A stretch of 64,000 nt of DNA from Sphingomonas jejuensis (GTDB lineage Bacteria; Pseudomonadota; Alphaproteobacteria; Sphingomonadales; Sphingomonadaceae). Numbering within the stretch: position 1 is the first letter of the stretch; the number at the start of each line of letters is the position of its first letter. This document shows, one piece after another, positions 33,039 to 43,089 of this stretch. Position numbers and translations under genes: made by a program. The notes beneath the pieces are model-generated. The model saw nothing but the letters and a program-made list of their open reading frames with translations. It did no database searches and was not told the DNA's origin. Where the stretch lies: the NCBI RefSeq assembly GCF_011927695.1, contig NZ_JAATJE010000001.1:930001-994000 (forward strand), read 5' to 3'.

Positions 33039-33598
33039 TGCGCGACCGCTCCGGCGATGGTGCCCAGGGGCATGTTGATCCGGAAGGCGGGCGTGGTCGT
33101 GTACTGGCTGTCGGTCTGGCTGTTCTCGTTGAGGATCAGCACGGCATTCTGCACCGGCGGAAGCTTGCCCAGGAACACCAGCTCGCCCTCCATGGTCTGT
33201 CCGGCCTCCACGGTCAGGCGCAGGTTGCTGCCGGGCGGAGAGAGGTATAGCCGCTCCCCCGTGTCGAGCGCGAGATAGCCGTTGCGGTTGCGGTTGAACC
33301 TGTTGAGGTCGATCGCCTGCTCGCGCCCGTTGATGACGCGTACCCCGACCACCGTCTCGGTCGGCCGCGACTGTAGCGAGGTGAGCTGCAGCACCACGCC
33401 GTTCGGATGCGCGCTCTGGATGTCGAGCGGCTTGCGGTCGCCATTGGCCCAGGCTGTTCCGGTTCCAGCGGTCGCGGTCGCCGCTGCCGTGGGCGCTGCG
33501 GCGTCCGGTTCGGAGCTGTTCGCGCCGTTCCCGGGCTGCTGCGCACAGCCACCCAGGAGCAATCCTGCCGAAATCGCGAACAATGCTGCACCACGCAT
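33035..33598 (-). CDS. Lipoprotein related to the N-terminal domain of the OmpA-fusion neighbour
   Basis: A 187-residue lipoprotein with lipobox LLLGGC (C18). An Ala/Thr-rich linker is followed by one beta-rich domain: SAHPNGVVLQLTSLQS, GERLYLSPPGSN, AGQTMEGELVFLGKLPPVQN. The same landmark motifs occur in the same order in the downstream protein. ATG follows AGGAGA with 8-base spacing. Function unknown; an envelope structural role is inferred from the OmpA partner. Confidence 0.85.
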   Translation of the reverse strand: MRGAALFAISAGLLLGGCAQQPGNGANSSEPDAAAPTAAATATAGTGTAWANGDRKPLDIQSAHPNGVVLQLTSLQSRPTETVVGVRVINGREQAIDLNRFNRNRNGYLALDTGERLYLSPPGSNLRLTVEAGQTMEGELVFLGKLPPVQNAVLILNENSQTDSQYTTTPAFRINMPLGTIAGAVAQ

Positions 33599-33739
33599 CC
33601 AAGTGTCTCCTGGCGTTCAATGGAGTGATCGCCTTGTAGGGGCGCCGTCAGCCGGTGCAAACCGAACATGTCACCAAGCGGAAGCAGTTCTGGGCGACAC
33701 CCGCTGCGAAAGAAGCGCGGCTGTGTGACAAAGAAGACG

Positions 33740-33763
33740 GGAACTCACCGCCACGGACACGTT
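33740..33763 (+). promoter_or_regulatory. EcfG-like promoter upstream of DUF805 gene
   Basis: GGAAC (33740-33744) and CGTT (33760-33763) both match the EcfG consensus exactly, but the spacer is 15 bases, one shorter than the usual 16-17. The DUF805 start codon is 33 bases downstream. Confidence 0.4.
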
Positions 33764-33795
33764 CTCTCCAAGTCAGTGTCGGAAGGACCGGGCGC

Positions 33796-34212
33796 ATGAA
33801 ATGGATGATCCTGCCGCTTCGCCGCTATGCGGACTTCAAGGGTCGCTCCGGGCGGCGTGAATTCTGGTTCTTCCAGCTGTTCATTGTCGTGGTCCTCCTC
33901 GCCGCACAGGTGGCGATGTTCACGAACGATCCGGGGATGAGCCGGAGCGAGGCCAGCGAACGCTTCCCGGTCTGGGCCGGCTATGGCTTGCTGCCGTTCC
34001 TGGTCCCGCTGTTCGCGGTCACGGTGCGGCGGCTCCACGATCTGGGCTGGAGCGGCTGGTGGCTCATCCCCCTGATCCTGGCTGGCGCGATCCCGGCCAT
34101 CGACACCATCGCGGGGCTTGCATGGCTGATCATCATGGCACTGCCCGGCAGCAGGCGCGACAATCGGTTCGGGGAAAGCCTGAGGACGCCGGTGCAGGGG
34201 ACGCCGGCCTAG
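33796..34212 (+). CDS. DUF805 family inner-membrane protein
   Basis: A 138-residue protein with the DUF805 pattern: [20 protein letters not shown] near the N-terminus, about four transmembrane helices, the conserved [15 protein letters not shown], and a short basic tail with NRFGE. Function unknown. The ATG at 33796 has GGAAGGA upstream and starts the conserved domain; a longer open frame begins at 33655 but adds an unrelated sequence. Its stop is 1 base from the tRNA-Pro gene on the other strand. Confidence 0.9.
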   Translation: MKWMILPLRRYADFKGRSGRREFWFFQLFIVVVLLAAQVAMFTNDPGMSRSEASERFPVWAGYGLLPFLVPLFAVTVRRLHDLGWSGWWLIPLILAGAIPAIDTIAGLAWLIIMALPGSRRDNRFGESLRTPVQGTPA

Positions 34213-34213
34213 G

Positions 34214-34290
<77 letters not shown>

Positions 34291-34342
34291 ACAGCATCGC
34301 CTTAGCGCCCGTGCGCATCGCCATGCAAGCGACGGGCGCCGG

Positions 34343-34414
34343 TGGGCCCGGCAGGATTCGAACCCGCAACCAAGCCGTTATGAGCGGCCAGCTCTACCCT
34401 TGAGCTACAGGCCC
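34343..34414 (-). tRNA. tRNA with CAT anticodon, most likely tRNA-Ile2 (lysidine type)
   Basis: A 72-nt cloverleaf is visible on the minus strand: acceptor GGGCCTG with CGGGCCC, D-arm GCTC/GAGC, anticodon stem GGCCG/CGGCT with loop CTCATAA, and T-loop TTCGAAT. The acceptor stem is fully paired, so it is not initiator tRNA. The C4-G69 and C5-G68 pairs match determinants used by the lysidine synthetase TilS, favouring Ile2 over elongator Met. CCA is not encoded. Confidence 0.85.
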
Positions 34415-34445
34415 GGCGCCCGTGTCCGGGGCTTAGCGTCCGGCC

Positions 34446-34476
34446 TTCGCATGGACAAGGCAAGCGTCCATGCGAA
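34446..34476. repeat. 11-bp inverted repeat between tRNA-Ile2 and the small lipoprotein gene
   Basis: TTCGCATGGAC (34446-34456) and GTCCATGCGAA (34466-34476) form a perfect 11-bp stem with a 9-base loop. It lacks a T-run on either strand and sits next to a separate terminator hairpin. Confidence 0.7.
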
Positions 34477-34507
34477 AACGGGCGGCCTTCCCATCGGAAG
34501 ACCGCCC
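34475..34507 (-). terminator. Rho-independent terminator of the small lipoprotein gene
   Basis: On the minus strand GGGCGGTCTTCC pairs with GGAAGGCCGCCC (one internal mismatch, 4-base loop), followed by GTTTTC. It lies 45 bases downstream of the stop at 34552. Confidence 0.8.
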
Positions 34508-34551
34508 GTCCCCTGTTTCAGGTCGTCTTGCGACGACCGCCGCAGCGCAGC

Positions 34552-34833
34552 TTAGCTGGCGTTGCTGTCGATCGCGTCGGCGCGGTCCTCGGCGGCGTCC
34601 TCGACGTTCTCGGCACGCTCGTTGAGGTTGTTCGCGGCACGCTCCAGCTCGTCCTCGGCCACCTCGTTGGAGGTGTTCTCGGCCATGGCGTCATACATGT
34701 CGGCCTGGTTCTCGAGCGCCTCGGCGGCGTTCTCGCCCGCGTTCTCGACGGCGGCGGCTTCGTTCGACTGCGTGTCGCAAGCGCCCAGCGCCATCAGGCT
34801 CGCGGCGGCGAAGGCAATGCTGATCGTCTTCAT
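34552..34833 (-). CDS. Small acidic lipoprotein
   Basis: A 93-residue protein with a signal peptide ([19 protein letters not shown]) ending in a lipobox, then about 75 residues rich in Glu, Asn and Ala ([40 protein letters not shown]). These probably form one long acidic helix or coiled coil. ATG at 34833 follows GGAG with 8-base spacing. Function unknown; similar short acidic lipoproteins are common in sphingomonads. It is monocistronic with its own terminator. Confidence 0.82.
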   Translation of the reverse strand: MKTISIAFAAASLMALGACDTQSNEAAAVENAGENAAEALENQADMYDAMAENTSNEVAEDELERAANNLNERAENVEDAAEDRADAIDSNAS

Positions 34834-35028
34834 CAACGGTGCTCCAAAAAAGCGTCGCGCGGCCCATACCGACGCGAGCGCCCCGATTTAAAGGAAGCGG
34901 GGGCAGCGTCAACGTTATTCCTTATCGAATTGGTTGAGAATGCGACGAGCCGTTTGCACCAAGGGGGCTGCATCGCTATCTGACGGTCGCAATCCGCATT
35001 TCCTGACAGATCCTGGAGTTCCGACGCC

Positions 35029-36708
<1,680 letters not shown>

Positions 36709-36794
36709 TCCGGCCACCTTGGAGCCTTCTCTTCGGCTTGACCGCCTGGGGGAGGGTGGCATGCTTCCGGTCTTGCTGAACAAGGCCGGTGTCG

Positions 36795-37079
36795 ATGCGT
36801 CTGCAGCTGATCCTCCTGGCGCTGATCTCCACGGCGGGCGCAGCTTACGCGGCTGAACGTCAGGCGTGAGAGGTGCGAAGCGGCGCGGCGACTCTGCTCA
36901 GGATCGAACCGCAGGTGCTCGGCACCCGATTTCCGTTGTTGGCTGACCAGCCAGCCCTGCAGGAGCCTTACGACCTGGCGGCTGCCGCCGGTCGGCTGCG
37001 CCCGTTGTTCGGCACCGGCACGCTTGCCGGGCAGGAGCAGCTCCGGCGCGGTTATGATGAGGGTCGCACTACGCCATGA
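36795..37079 (+). pseudogene. Secreted small protein interrupted by an in-frame TGA
   Basis: An ATG at 36795, nine bases after AAGG, encodes a clear signal peptide (MRLQLILLALISTAGAAYA) plus AERQA and then a TGA at 36867-36869. The same frame continues open for 69 codons (EVRSGAATLLRIEPQVLGT onward) and stops at a TGA that overlaps the ATG of the next gene. This suggests a once-continuous ~94-residue secreted protein disabled by a nonsense mutation. Recoding, or a sequencing error, cannot be excluded. The first 86 bases of the gap 36709-37075 hold nothing else recognised. Confidence 0.45.
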
Positions 37080-37477
37080 GCCTGGGCGCATGGCTGGCGC
37101 AAGAAGGCTTCACTCCCGATCCCGCAGCAGGGGCGATCGCCGATGTGGTGCGCGTCCGATCCGAACTTCTGGCGGCGGCACGCGGCGGGCGCGCAATCAG
37201 CTATTCGGAGCTGCTTCAGGCACTCGGCTTCCGCTTCACGCGCCCCAAGATGCGGGCGCTCTGCCGCACCCTCGACGCGATCGACACGGGCAGGGCGCCC
37301 GGCGAGCCGGCGCTGGCCGTGCTGGTGGTGCGGGAAGGCGACCGGCTGCCGGGGCAGGGCTGGTGGACCAGTGCCGCGCGTGATCTCGGCTATGCCGGAA
37401 GCTGGACGGGCCCCGATGCCGTCGCCCTGGTTCGAGGGCTTCAACAGCAGGCCTTCGACCACTGGCGCGACCGTTGA
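37076..37477 (+). CDS. Uncharacterised protein
   Basis: A 133-residue soluble protein without signal peptide. It contains GRAISYSELLQALGFRFTRPKMRALCRTLDAID followed by GEPALAVLVVREGDRLPGQGWW. This resembles the small winged-helix layout of alkyltransferase-like proteins, but without the PCHR active-site motif, so I do not assign a family. Its ATG overlaps the stop of the broken upstream ORF (ATGA). The VOC-family gene follows after 36 bases. Confidence 0.7.
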   Translation: MSLGAWLAQEGFTPDPAAGAIADVVRVRSELLAAARGGRAISYSELLQALGFRFTRPKMRALCRTLDAIDTGRAPGEPALAVLVVREGDRLPGQGWWTSAARDLGYAGSWTGPDAVALVRGLQQQAFDHWRDR

Positions 37478-37513
37478 TCGGAACACGGCTTCCGCCATGC
37501 GGGTTTCCCGCCC

Positions 37514-37891
37514 ATGCTGCACCATGTCTCGCTGGGCACCGCCGACCTGGATCGCGCCCGCGCCTTCTATGACCCCGTGCTCTCGATCCTCGGCCTCACG
37601 CGCACGCTCGATGTCGCGGACGCCGTCGGCTACGGTGCGGGCATCACCGCCTTCAGTCTCAATCGCCCGGCTGACGGCAAGGCGCCGGCCGCCGGAAACG
37701 GCATCCATGTCGCCTTCGAGGTTGAGAGGCGCGGCGATGTGGACGCGTTTCACGCAGCCGCGCTCGTCCATGGCGGCACGTCCGATGGGGCACCTGGGCT
37801 GCGCCCGCACTATGATGCGCATTACTACGCGGCGTTCGTCCGCGACCCGGACGGCAACAAGATCGAGGCGCTGACCTTCGCCGCCGCTTAG
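37514..37891 (+). CDS. VOC (glyoxalase/bleomycin-resistance) family protein
   Basis: A 125-residue protein with the VOC fold: MLHHVSLGTADLDRARAFYDPVL at the start and the closing FVRDPDGNKIEALTF with the likely metal-ligand glutamate. HHVSLG supplies an N-terminal histidine ligand. The substrate cannot be told. The last four bases overlap the convergent NYN-domain gene. Confidence 0.88.
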   Translation: MLHHVSLGTADLDRARAFYDPVLSILGLTRTLDVADAVGYGAGITAFSLNRPADGKAPAAGNGIHVAFEVERRGDVDAFHAAALVHGGTSDGAPGLRPHYDAHYYAAFVRDPDGNKIEALTFAAA

Positions 37892-38679
37892 CCCATGCGC
37901 TTGACGTAGAGGTTGCCGCCCTCGCGCGCTTCGGTGGTGAAGTAGGGCAGGCTGTCGACCAGGTCCGACAAGCGCTTGAAGCCGTAGTTCCGCGCGTCGA
38001 AGCTCGACCGGTTTCCGGCCCGCTGCCCCACCTCCGACAGCCGGGCGAAGCCGCGGTCGTCGTGCTTCACGGCATTATACGCATCGATCAGCAACCGCTC
38101 GAGCGCCTCGTCGGGCCGGCTCGGTTTGGCCGCGGCGGTGCGCGGCGCCTTGCCGGGGGCGGGATCCGGCCCGGTCCCGCCGGATGCCGCCGGCGCTGCC
38201 GCGGGGCGCGCGGGCTCCTCTACCGGCACGATCGCATCGACATCGATGAAGCGGGTGCAGGCCTGCCGGAAGCCCTCCGGCGTGGTCGCCCGGCCGAAGC
38301 CGTACACGGGCAGCCCCTCCTGCTTGATGCGGATGGCCAGCGGCATGAAGTCGCTGTCCGATGACATGAGGCCGAACCCGTCGACGCGCCCGCGCGCCAG
38401 CAGGTCCATCGCGTCGATCGTCATCTTCATGTCGGTGGCGTTCTTGCCCTTGGTCACGTCGAACTGTTGCTGCGGCTCGATGCCGTAACTGAGCGTCGCG
38501 TCCGCCCACTTGGCGAGCCCCTGCTTGCGCCAGTTGCCATAGGCGCGCCGGATGTTGACGGTGCCAAGCTCCGCCAGCACCGTCAGCACAGGGTCGAGCG
38601 AAGCGAGCGACGCGTTGTCCGCGTCAATCAGCAGCGCGATGTTGCGGGCAGTGCCCCTGGTGTCGCCAGTCATGCCCAT
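37888..38679 (-). CDS. NYN-domain ribonuclease-like protein with C-terminal LOTUS/OST-HTH domain
   Basis: A 263-residue protein. The N-terminal NYN (PIN-like) domain carries the acidic residues in ALLIDADNASL, ATDMKMTIDAMDLL and LMSSDSDFMPLA. A Pro/Ala linker follows. The C-terminal OST-HTH/LOTUS domain runs from LLIDAYNAVKHDDRGFARLS to NYGFKRLSDLVDSLPYF. This LabA-like pairing suggests an RNA-binding nuclease or regulator. ATG at 38679 or 38673 gives the family start; a longer frame upstream overlaps the divergent gene. Confidence 0.88.
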   Translation of the reverse strand: MGMTGDTRGTARNIALLIDADNASLASLDPVLTVLAELGTVNIRRAYGNWRKQGLAKWADATLSYGIEPQQQFDVTKGKNATDMKMTIDAMDLLARGRVDGFGLMSSDSDFMPLAIRIKQEGLPVYGFGRATTPEGFRQACTRFIDVDAIVPVEEPARPAAAPAASGGTGPDPAPGKAPRTAAAKPSRPDEALERLLIDAYNAVKHDDRGFARLSEVGQRAGNRSSFDARNYGFKRLSDLVDSLPYFTTEAREGGNLYVKRMG

Positions 38680-38696
38680 GCTGGTAAAGGCGGCGC

Positions 38697-39947
38697 ATGA
38701 CTTCGTCCATTGCCGACGCCCCTCGATCCGCCATCCGCGCCATCCATGCCGCCTGGATGTTGATCGGGGCGACGCCCGTCCTGATGGCGCTGGTGACATG
38801 GCGCTACGGACCCATCGATCCCGTGCTCGCGTGGATGCGCTTCATCGCGCCGCCCGTGCTCGCCGCCGAACTGGTCCTGATCCTGGTGGCATGGCGTCAT
38901 GGTGCGCGTCTTCCCCCGGCGCCAAACTGGCTTCTCGCGGTGGCGGCAGCGCTGCTGCTGGTGGTCGCGAACGGCATCCGCGTCGCCGGCGACCCATGGA
39001 TGGCGGAGATCAGGGCAGCGGTGTCGGTGCTCCACATCGGCGCGGGTGTGGCGGCGGCATCGCTGGCGGCACGGCCCGGCGCGGACGTCACCGTGCTGTG
39101 GCGGGCCGTTGCGCTCGGCGGGCTCGGCTATGCGCTCGCCGCCGGCCTCTATGTCGGCCTCATCCCCGACTGGTCGGCTCACGACTGGCAGCGCTTCGGC
39201 CTGGGGGTCACCAACATCCGCCATGCCGGCTTCTATGCGGCAGCGGGGGTGTCGGCAGCGCTCGCGCTGGCATGTCGCCCGGGCGCGCTCTCCTGGGCGC
39301 TTGCCGCGCTCCCGCCGGCAACGCTGATCCTGTGGAGCGGATCACGCGGCGGCATGGCTGCGCTTCTGGCCGGCAGCGTGCTTGCCGCGATGGTCGCGCG
39401 GCGGCACCGCATCCGGCTGCCGCTGATGGTGGCGGGCGTGCTTGCCCTGGCGGCGGGCATCGCGCTCCTGCTGCCGCAGCCAACCCCTTCCGCCCCCGTG
39501 CGGATCGCGGAAGCGGTCACCACCGGCACCAACATCAGCAGCGGCCGCATCGACATGTGGCTGGGCACGCTGAAGGAGGTCGTGCGCCGCCCGCTGCTCG
39601 GCCACGGCGAAGGCCAGTTCATCACGACGCCGCCGGGCGCCGACATCTTCCACCATCCGCATCAGGCGCTGCTCCAGCTGCTGTTCCAGTGGGGCATCGC
39701 CGGCGCGGTGCTCGTCACGCTGCTTCTCCTGATCCCGCTTCGGCGGGCGCGTCGGGCCGTCACGGCCGCCTCCGATCCGCTGCTGCCGGGTGCGGCTCTG
39801 CTCCTCACCTTCGCCGTCTACATGAGCTATGACGGCATCCTGTTCTTCGTTTACCCTGCGATGCTGGTCACCGTCGTGCTGGGCACGCTGGCGGGCGCGG
39901 GAGGGGTGGCAAGCGGGGCGTCTGATCGCTATCTGCGCTCTCGATGA
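38697..39947 (+). CDS. O-antigen ligase/polymerase-like membrane protein
   Basis: A 416-residue protein with about ten transmembrane helices and a Wzy_C region: [15 protein letters not shown], then [20 protein letters not shown] and LLGHGEGQF, with the periplasmic-loop [19 protein letters not shown] motif. Such proteins ligate or polymerise lipid-linked glycans. No other polysaccharide genes are adjacent. Its stop overlaps the lipA start by ATGA. Confidence 0.85.
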   Translation: MTSSIADAPRSAIRAIHAAWMLIGATPVLMALVTWRYGPIDPVLAWMRFIAPPVLAAELVLILVAWRHGARLPPAPNWLLAVAAALLLVVANGIRVAGDPWMAEIRAAVSVLHIGAGVAAASLAARPGADVTVLWRAVALGGLGYALAAGLYVGLIPDWSAHDWQRFGLGVTNIRHAGFYAAAGVSAALALACRPGALSWALAALPPATLILWSGSRGGMAALLAGSVLAAMVARRHRIRLPLMVAGVLALAAGIALLLPQPTPSAPVRIAEAVTTGTNISSGRIDMWLGTLKEVVRRPLLGHGEGQFITTPPGADIFHHPHQALLQLLFQWGIAGAVLVTLLLLIPLRRARRAVTAASDPLLPGAALLLTFAVYMSYDGILFFVYPAMLVTVVLGTLAGAGGVASGASDRYLRSR

Positions 39948-40894
39948 GCGAAGCCGACCCGATCTTCAGAGAGCCCCCGCGTCAGCGCAAGCCGGACTGG
40001 ATCCGTGTGAAGGCGCCGACCTCGGTTGGCTTCAGCGAAACCAAGCAGCTGATGCGCCGCCTGAACCTCGCCACCGTGTGCGAGGAAGCGGCCTGCCCCA
40101 ACATTGGCGAGTGCTGGACCAAGAAGCACGCCACCGTGATGATCCTGGGTGACGTCTGCACGCGCGCCTGCGCCTTCTGCAACGTCAAGACGGGCATGCC
40201 GCGGAACGTCGATCCGCTGGAGCCGGAGCATGTCGCCGTCGCCGCGGCCGAGCTCGGCCTGCAGCACATCGTCGTCACGTCGGTCGATCGCGACGACCTG
40301 CCGGATGGCGGCGCGTCGCAATTCGTGAAGGTCATCGAGGCGCTGCGACGGAACACCCCGTCGACGACCATCGAGATCCTGACACCCGATTTCAGAAACA
40401 AGGCGCAAGCCGCTGTGGAATCGATCGTTTCCGCGCGGCCGGACGTGTACAACCACAATCTGGAGACGGTGCCCAGGCTCTACCCGACCATCCGGCCGGG
40501 TGCGCGATACTATGCGTCGCTGCGGCTCCTGGAGAGCGTGAAGCGGCATGATCCGTCCATCTTCACCAAGTCGGGCGTGATGCTCGGTCTGGGCGAGGAG
40601 CGGTTGGAGGTCCATCAGGTCATGGACGACATGCGCTCTGCCGACATCGATTTTCTGACGATGGGTCAGTATCTGCAGCCGACGCCGCGCCACGCCAAGG
40701 TCATGGACTTCGTGAAGCCGGCTGCGTTCGACGCCTATGCCGGCATCGCGCGGGCGAAGGGCTTCCTGCTGGTCGCGTCCTCGCCGCTGACGCGGTCCAG
40801 CTATCACGCCGGCGACGATTTCGAGCGGCTACGCGCCAATCGCGAGGCGAAGCTGGGGCGCACCGCACCTGCGGGGGCGGGGTCGCCGGCCTGA
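39944..40894 (+). CDS. lipA: Lipoyl synthase
   Basis: Radical-SAM enzyme that inserts two sulfurs into octanoyl groups on lipoyl domains, here including the one on PdhB. The 316-residue protein has the auxiliary cluster motif [12 protein letters not shown] and the radical-SAM motif CTRACAFC, plus the C-terminal [10 protein letters not shown]. The ATG overlaps the upstream stop by 4 bases, and the stop overlaps the next ATG by 1 base (TGATG). Confidence 0.97.
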   Translation: MSEADPIFREPPRQRKPDWIRVKAPTSVGFSETKQLMRRLNLATVCEEAACPNIGECWTKKHATVMILGDVCTRACAFCNVKTGMPRNVDPLEPEHVAVAAAELGLQHIVVTSVDRDDLPDGGASQFVKVIEALRRNTPSTTIEILTPDFRNKAQAAVESIVSARPDVYNHNLETVPRLYPTIRPGARYYASLRLLESVKRHDPSIFTKSGVMLGLGEERLEVHQVMDDMRSADIDFLTMGQYLQPTPRHAKVMDFVKPAAFDAYAGIARAKGFLLVASSPLTRSSYHAGDDFERLRANREAKLGRTAPAGAGSPA

Positions 40895-41376
40895 TGCCGT
40901 CGCACGCCGAAACCCGCCATCTTCCCTACACGCCCGACCAGATGTTCGATCTGGTGGCCGATGTCGCGCGCTATGGCGAGTTCCTGCCGTGGATCTCCGC
41001 CGTGCGCGTGCGCTCGAACAACGAGACGGAGATGGTTGCGGACCTGGTGGTCGGCTTCAAGGGCCTGCGGGAGCGATTCACCTCCCGCGTGGTGAAGCAG
41101 CGGCCGGGCGAGATCCATGTCGACTATGTTGAAGGTCCGCTGAAGTATCTCCGGAACGACTGGCGCTTCCGCAGCGACGGGCAGGGCGGCAGCTTTGTCG
41201 ACTTCAAGGTCGATTTCGCCTTCCGGAATCGCCTGTTCGAGATGCTGGCCGGGCAGGTCTTCGATTTGGCGCTGCGCCGCATGATCGGCGCGTTCGAAGC
41301 GCGAGCCGCAAAGCTCTATGGGGCGGAAGTTTCCGCGTCCGGCATCAGCAGGTCGAGCGCCACCAGCGCCGCCTGA
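40894..41376 (+). CDS. COQ10/RatA-like START-domain protein
   Basis: A 160-residue polyketide-cyclase/START-fold protein. It starts HAETRHLPYTPDQMFDLVADV, followed by YGEFLPWISAVRV, YVEGPLKYLRNDWRF and the C-terminal AFEARAAKLYG. In alphaproteobacteria the family is usually annotated as a ubiquinone-binding COQ10 homologue; the RatA toxin name applies to the E. coli member. It is translationally coupled to lipA. Its last 61 bases overlap the convergent pncC/cinA gene. Confidence 0.9.
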   Translation: MPSHAETRHLPYTPDQMFDLVADVARYGEFLPWISAVRVRSNNETEMVADLVVGFKGLRERFTSRVVKQRPGEIHVDYVEGPLKYLRNDWRFRSDGQGGSFVDFKVDFAFRNRLFEMLAGQVFDLALRRMIGAFEARAAKLYGAEVSASGISRSSATSAA

Positions 41377-41849
41377 AGCCTCACGCCGCCCCGGCCCAGG
41401 TCCCCCAGCTCCCGCCGCTCCGCCTTGATCTTGTCGGGGGCCGCGCCTTTTTCCGCCCGTGCGAACACGACCGTGCCGACGGGCTTGCGCTCCGACCCGC
41501 CACCGGGCCCAGCGATCCCCGTGATCGACACCGCGACGTCCGCCTCCGTCCGCTCCAGCGCGCCCTGCGCCATCGCCCATGCGGTCGCGATCGACACGGC
41601 GCCGAACGTCTCGATGACGTTGCCCGCCACGCCCAGCGCCTGACGCTTGGCGGAATCGGAGTAAGTGACGAACCCGCACATGAACACGTCGGATGACCCG
41701 GCGATTTCGGTCAGCGCCGCCGCCACCAGACCGCCCGTGCAGCTTTCGGCAACCGCGATGCAGCGCCCCGCCGCGCGGTTCGCATCGAGCACGGCGCGGG
41801 CCCGATCGATCAGGATGGCGGGAAGCAGGGTGTCGGTGCGCTCGGTCAT
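41316..41849 (-). CDS. pncC: CinA C-terminal domain protein (nicotinamide-nucleotide amidase)
   Basis: A 177-residue stand-alone CinA_C/PncC domain. It contains CIAVAESCTGGLVAAALTEI, GFVTYSDSAKRQALGV, and SITGIAGPGGGSERKPVGTV, all highly conserved. PncC deamidates nicotinamide mononucleotide for NAD recycling. The N-terminal CinA half is absent, as in E. coli PncC. The ATG overlaps the ispDF stop (ATGA), so it is co-translated with ispDF. Confidence 0.93.
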   Translation of the reverse strand: MTERTDTLLPAILIDRARAVLDANRAAGRCIAVAESCTGGLVAAALTEIAGSSDVFMCGFVTYSDSAKRQALGVAGNVIETFGAVSIATAWAMAQGALERTEADVAVSITGIAGPGGGSERKPVGTVVFARAEKGAAPDKIKAERRELGDLGRGGVRLQAALVALDLLMPDAETSAP

Positions 41850-43015
41850 GCGCTGTCCTCCAGATCGTCCGGCAGGCTGAGGGTCGCAGCCGCCTGGGCG
41901 GCAATGCCTTCGCCGCGGCCCGCAAAGCCGAGCCGTTCCGTGGTTGTGGCCTTGATGCTGATCCGCCGCTCCGACAGCGACAGCATCTGGGCGATGGCGG
42001 TGCGCATGGCGGCGCGATGCGGCCCGATCTTTGGCGCTTCGCAGATCAGGGTGAGGTCGAGATGCTCGATGCGTCCCCCGGCGGCCGACACCATGGCGGC
42101 GGCGTGCTGCAGGAACTGGTCGGATCTTGCCCCGCGCCAGCGCATATCGCTGGGCGGGAAGTGCAGCCCGATGTCGCCCTCGCCGAGCGCGCCCAGGATG
42201 GCGTCGGTCAGCGCGTGCAGCCCGACATCGGCATCGCTGTGGCCCGACAGGCCCTGGTGATGCGGGATCAGGATGCCGCCCAGCCACAACTCCTCGCCCT
42301 CCTCCAGCCGGTGGACGTCGAACCCGGTGCCAACTGCCGTTCGCATGCGCAGGCGCCGGTCGGCGGCGGCGAGGTCGCCGGCGGTGGTCAGCTTCTCCAA
42401 TCGGGGATCTCCTTCAACCAGCGCGACCGCGCCGCCGGCCGCGCGTAGCACGGTGGCATCGTCGGTCGCGGTCTGGTCGCTCGACCACGCGGCATGCGCC
42501 GCCTGGATGTCGGCCAGGCGAAAGGCCTGTGGTGTCTGGACGCGCCCGAGCGTGGTCCGGTCGGGGGCTTCCGACCCGTCAAGCGCCACCAGCGTGTCGA
42601 CCACCGGCAACACGGGGATCGCGCCCGGCGCCTCGCCAAGCGCGTCGATCAGCCGGTCGATCACGGACGGGGGGCAGAAGGGGCGGGCGGCGTCGTGGAT
42701 CAGCACATGGTCCGCCAGCCCGGTCGCGGCGATCGCCCGGAGCCCGGCAATCACGCTGTCGCGCCGGGTCGCGCCGCCGGCGACCGGCGTCATGACGTCG
42801 CGGTTGCCCAGCGCCGCTGCGGCAAGTTCCTGCTGGTCCGGGCCGATCACGGGCTGCACCAGCTGGATCGCCGGGTGCGACGTCATGGCGTCCACCGCAT
42901 AGGCGATCACCGCCTTGCCGCCGATCCGGCGATATTGCTTGGGCACGTCGCCGCCGGCGCGCACGCCCGTTCCGGCGGCGACGACAAGGGCGGCGATGCG
43001 GTGCGGCCGGGTCAC
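41846..43015 (-). CDS. ispDF: Bifunctional IspD/IspF (MEP isoprenoid pathway)
   Basis: A fusion of MEP cytidylyltransferase and MECDP synthase, 389 residues. The IspD part (about 1-225) has [27 protein letters not shown] and [11 protein letters not shown]. The IspF part has [42 protein letters not shown] and [17 protein letters not shown]. The fusion is common in alpha- and epsilonproteobacteria. The start is GTG after AGAGAGG. It is divergent from dusB. Confidence 0.97.
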   Translation of the reverse strand: MTRPHRIAALVVAAGTGVRAGGDVPKQYRRIGGKAVIAYAVDAMTSHPAIQLVQPVIGPDQQELAAAALGNRDVMTPVAGGATRRDSVIAGLRAIAATGLADHVLIHDAARPFCPPSVIDRLIDALGEAPGAIPVLPVVDTLVALDGSEAPDRTTLGRVQTPQAFRLADIQAAHAAWSSDQTATDDATVLRAAGGAVALVEGDPRLEKLTTAGDLAAADRRLRMRTAVGTGFDVHRLEEGEELWLGGILIPHHQGLSGHSDADVGLHALTDAILGALGEGDIGLHFPPSDMRWRGARSDQFLQHAAAMVSAAGGRIEHLDLTLICEAPKIGPHRAAMRTAIAQMLSLSERRISIKATTTERLGFAGRGEGIAAQAAATLSLPDDLEDSA

Positions 43016-43089
43016 GCGGCCTCTCTAACGGGCTCGGATGGAGGCGCAAGCTTGCCGCTTTGGACCGCCATCGCTACATCGCCGCCGCC

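Noticed and set aside
34343-34414. Initiator tRNA-fMet
   Set aside because: Position 1-72 is a G-C pair and the anticodon stem lacks the three consecutive G-C pairs of initiators.
36867-36869. TGA as a selenocysteine codon
   Set aside because: No convincing SECIS hairpin directly downstream and no known selenoprotein family; a nonsense mutation is simpler, so it is listed only as an open question.
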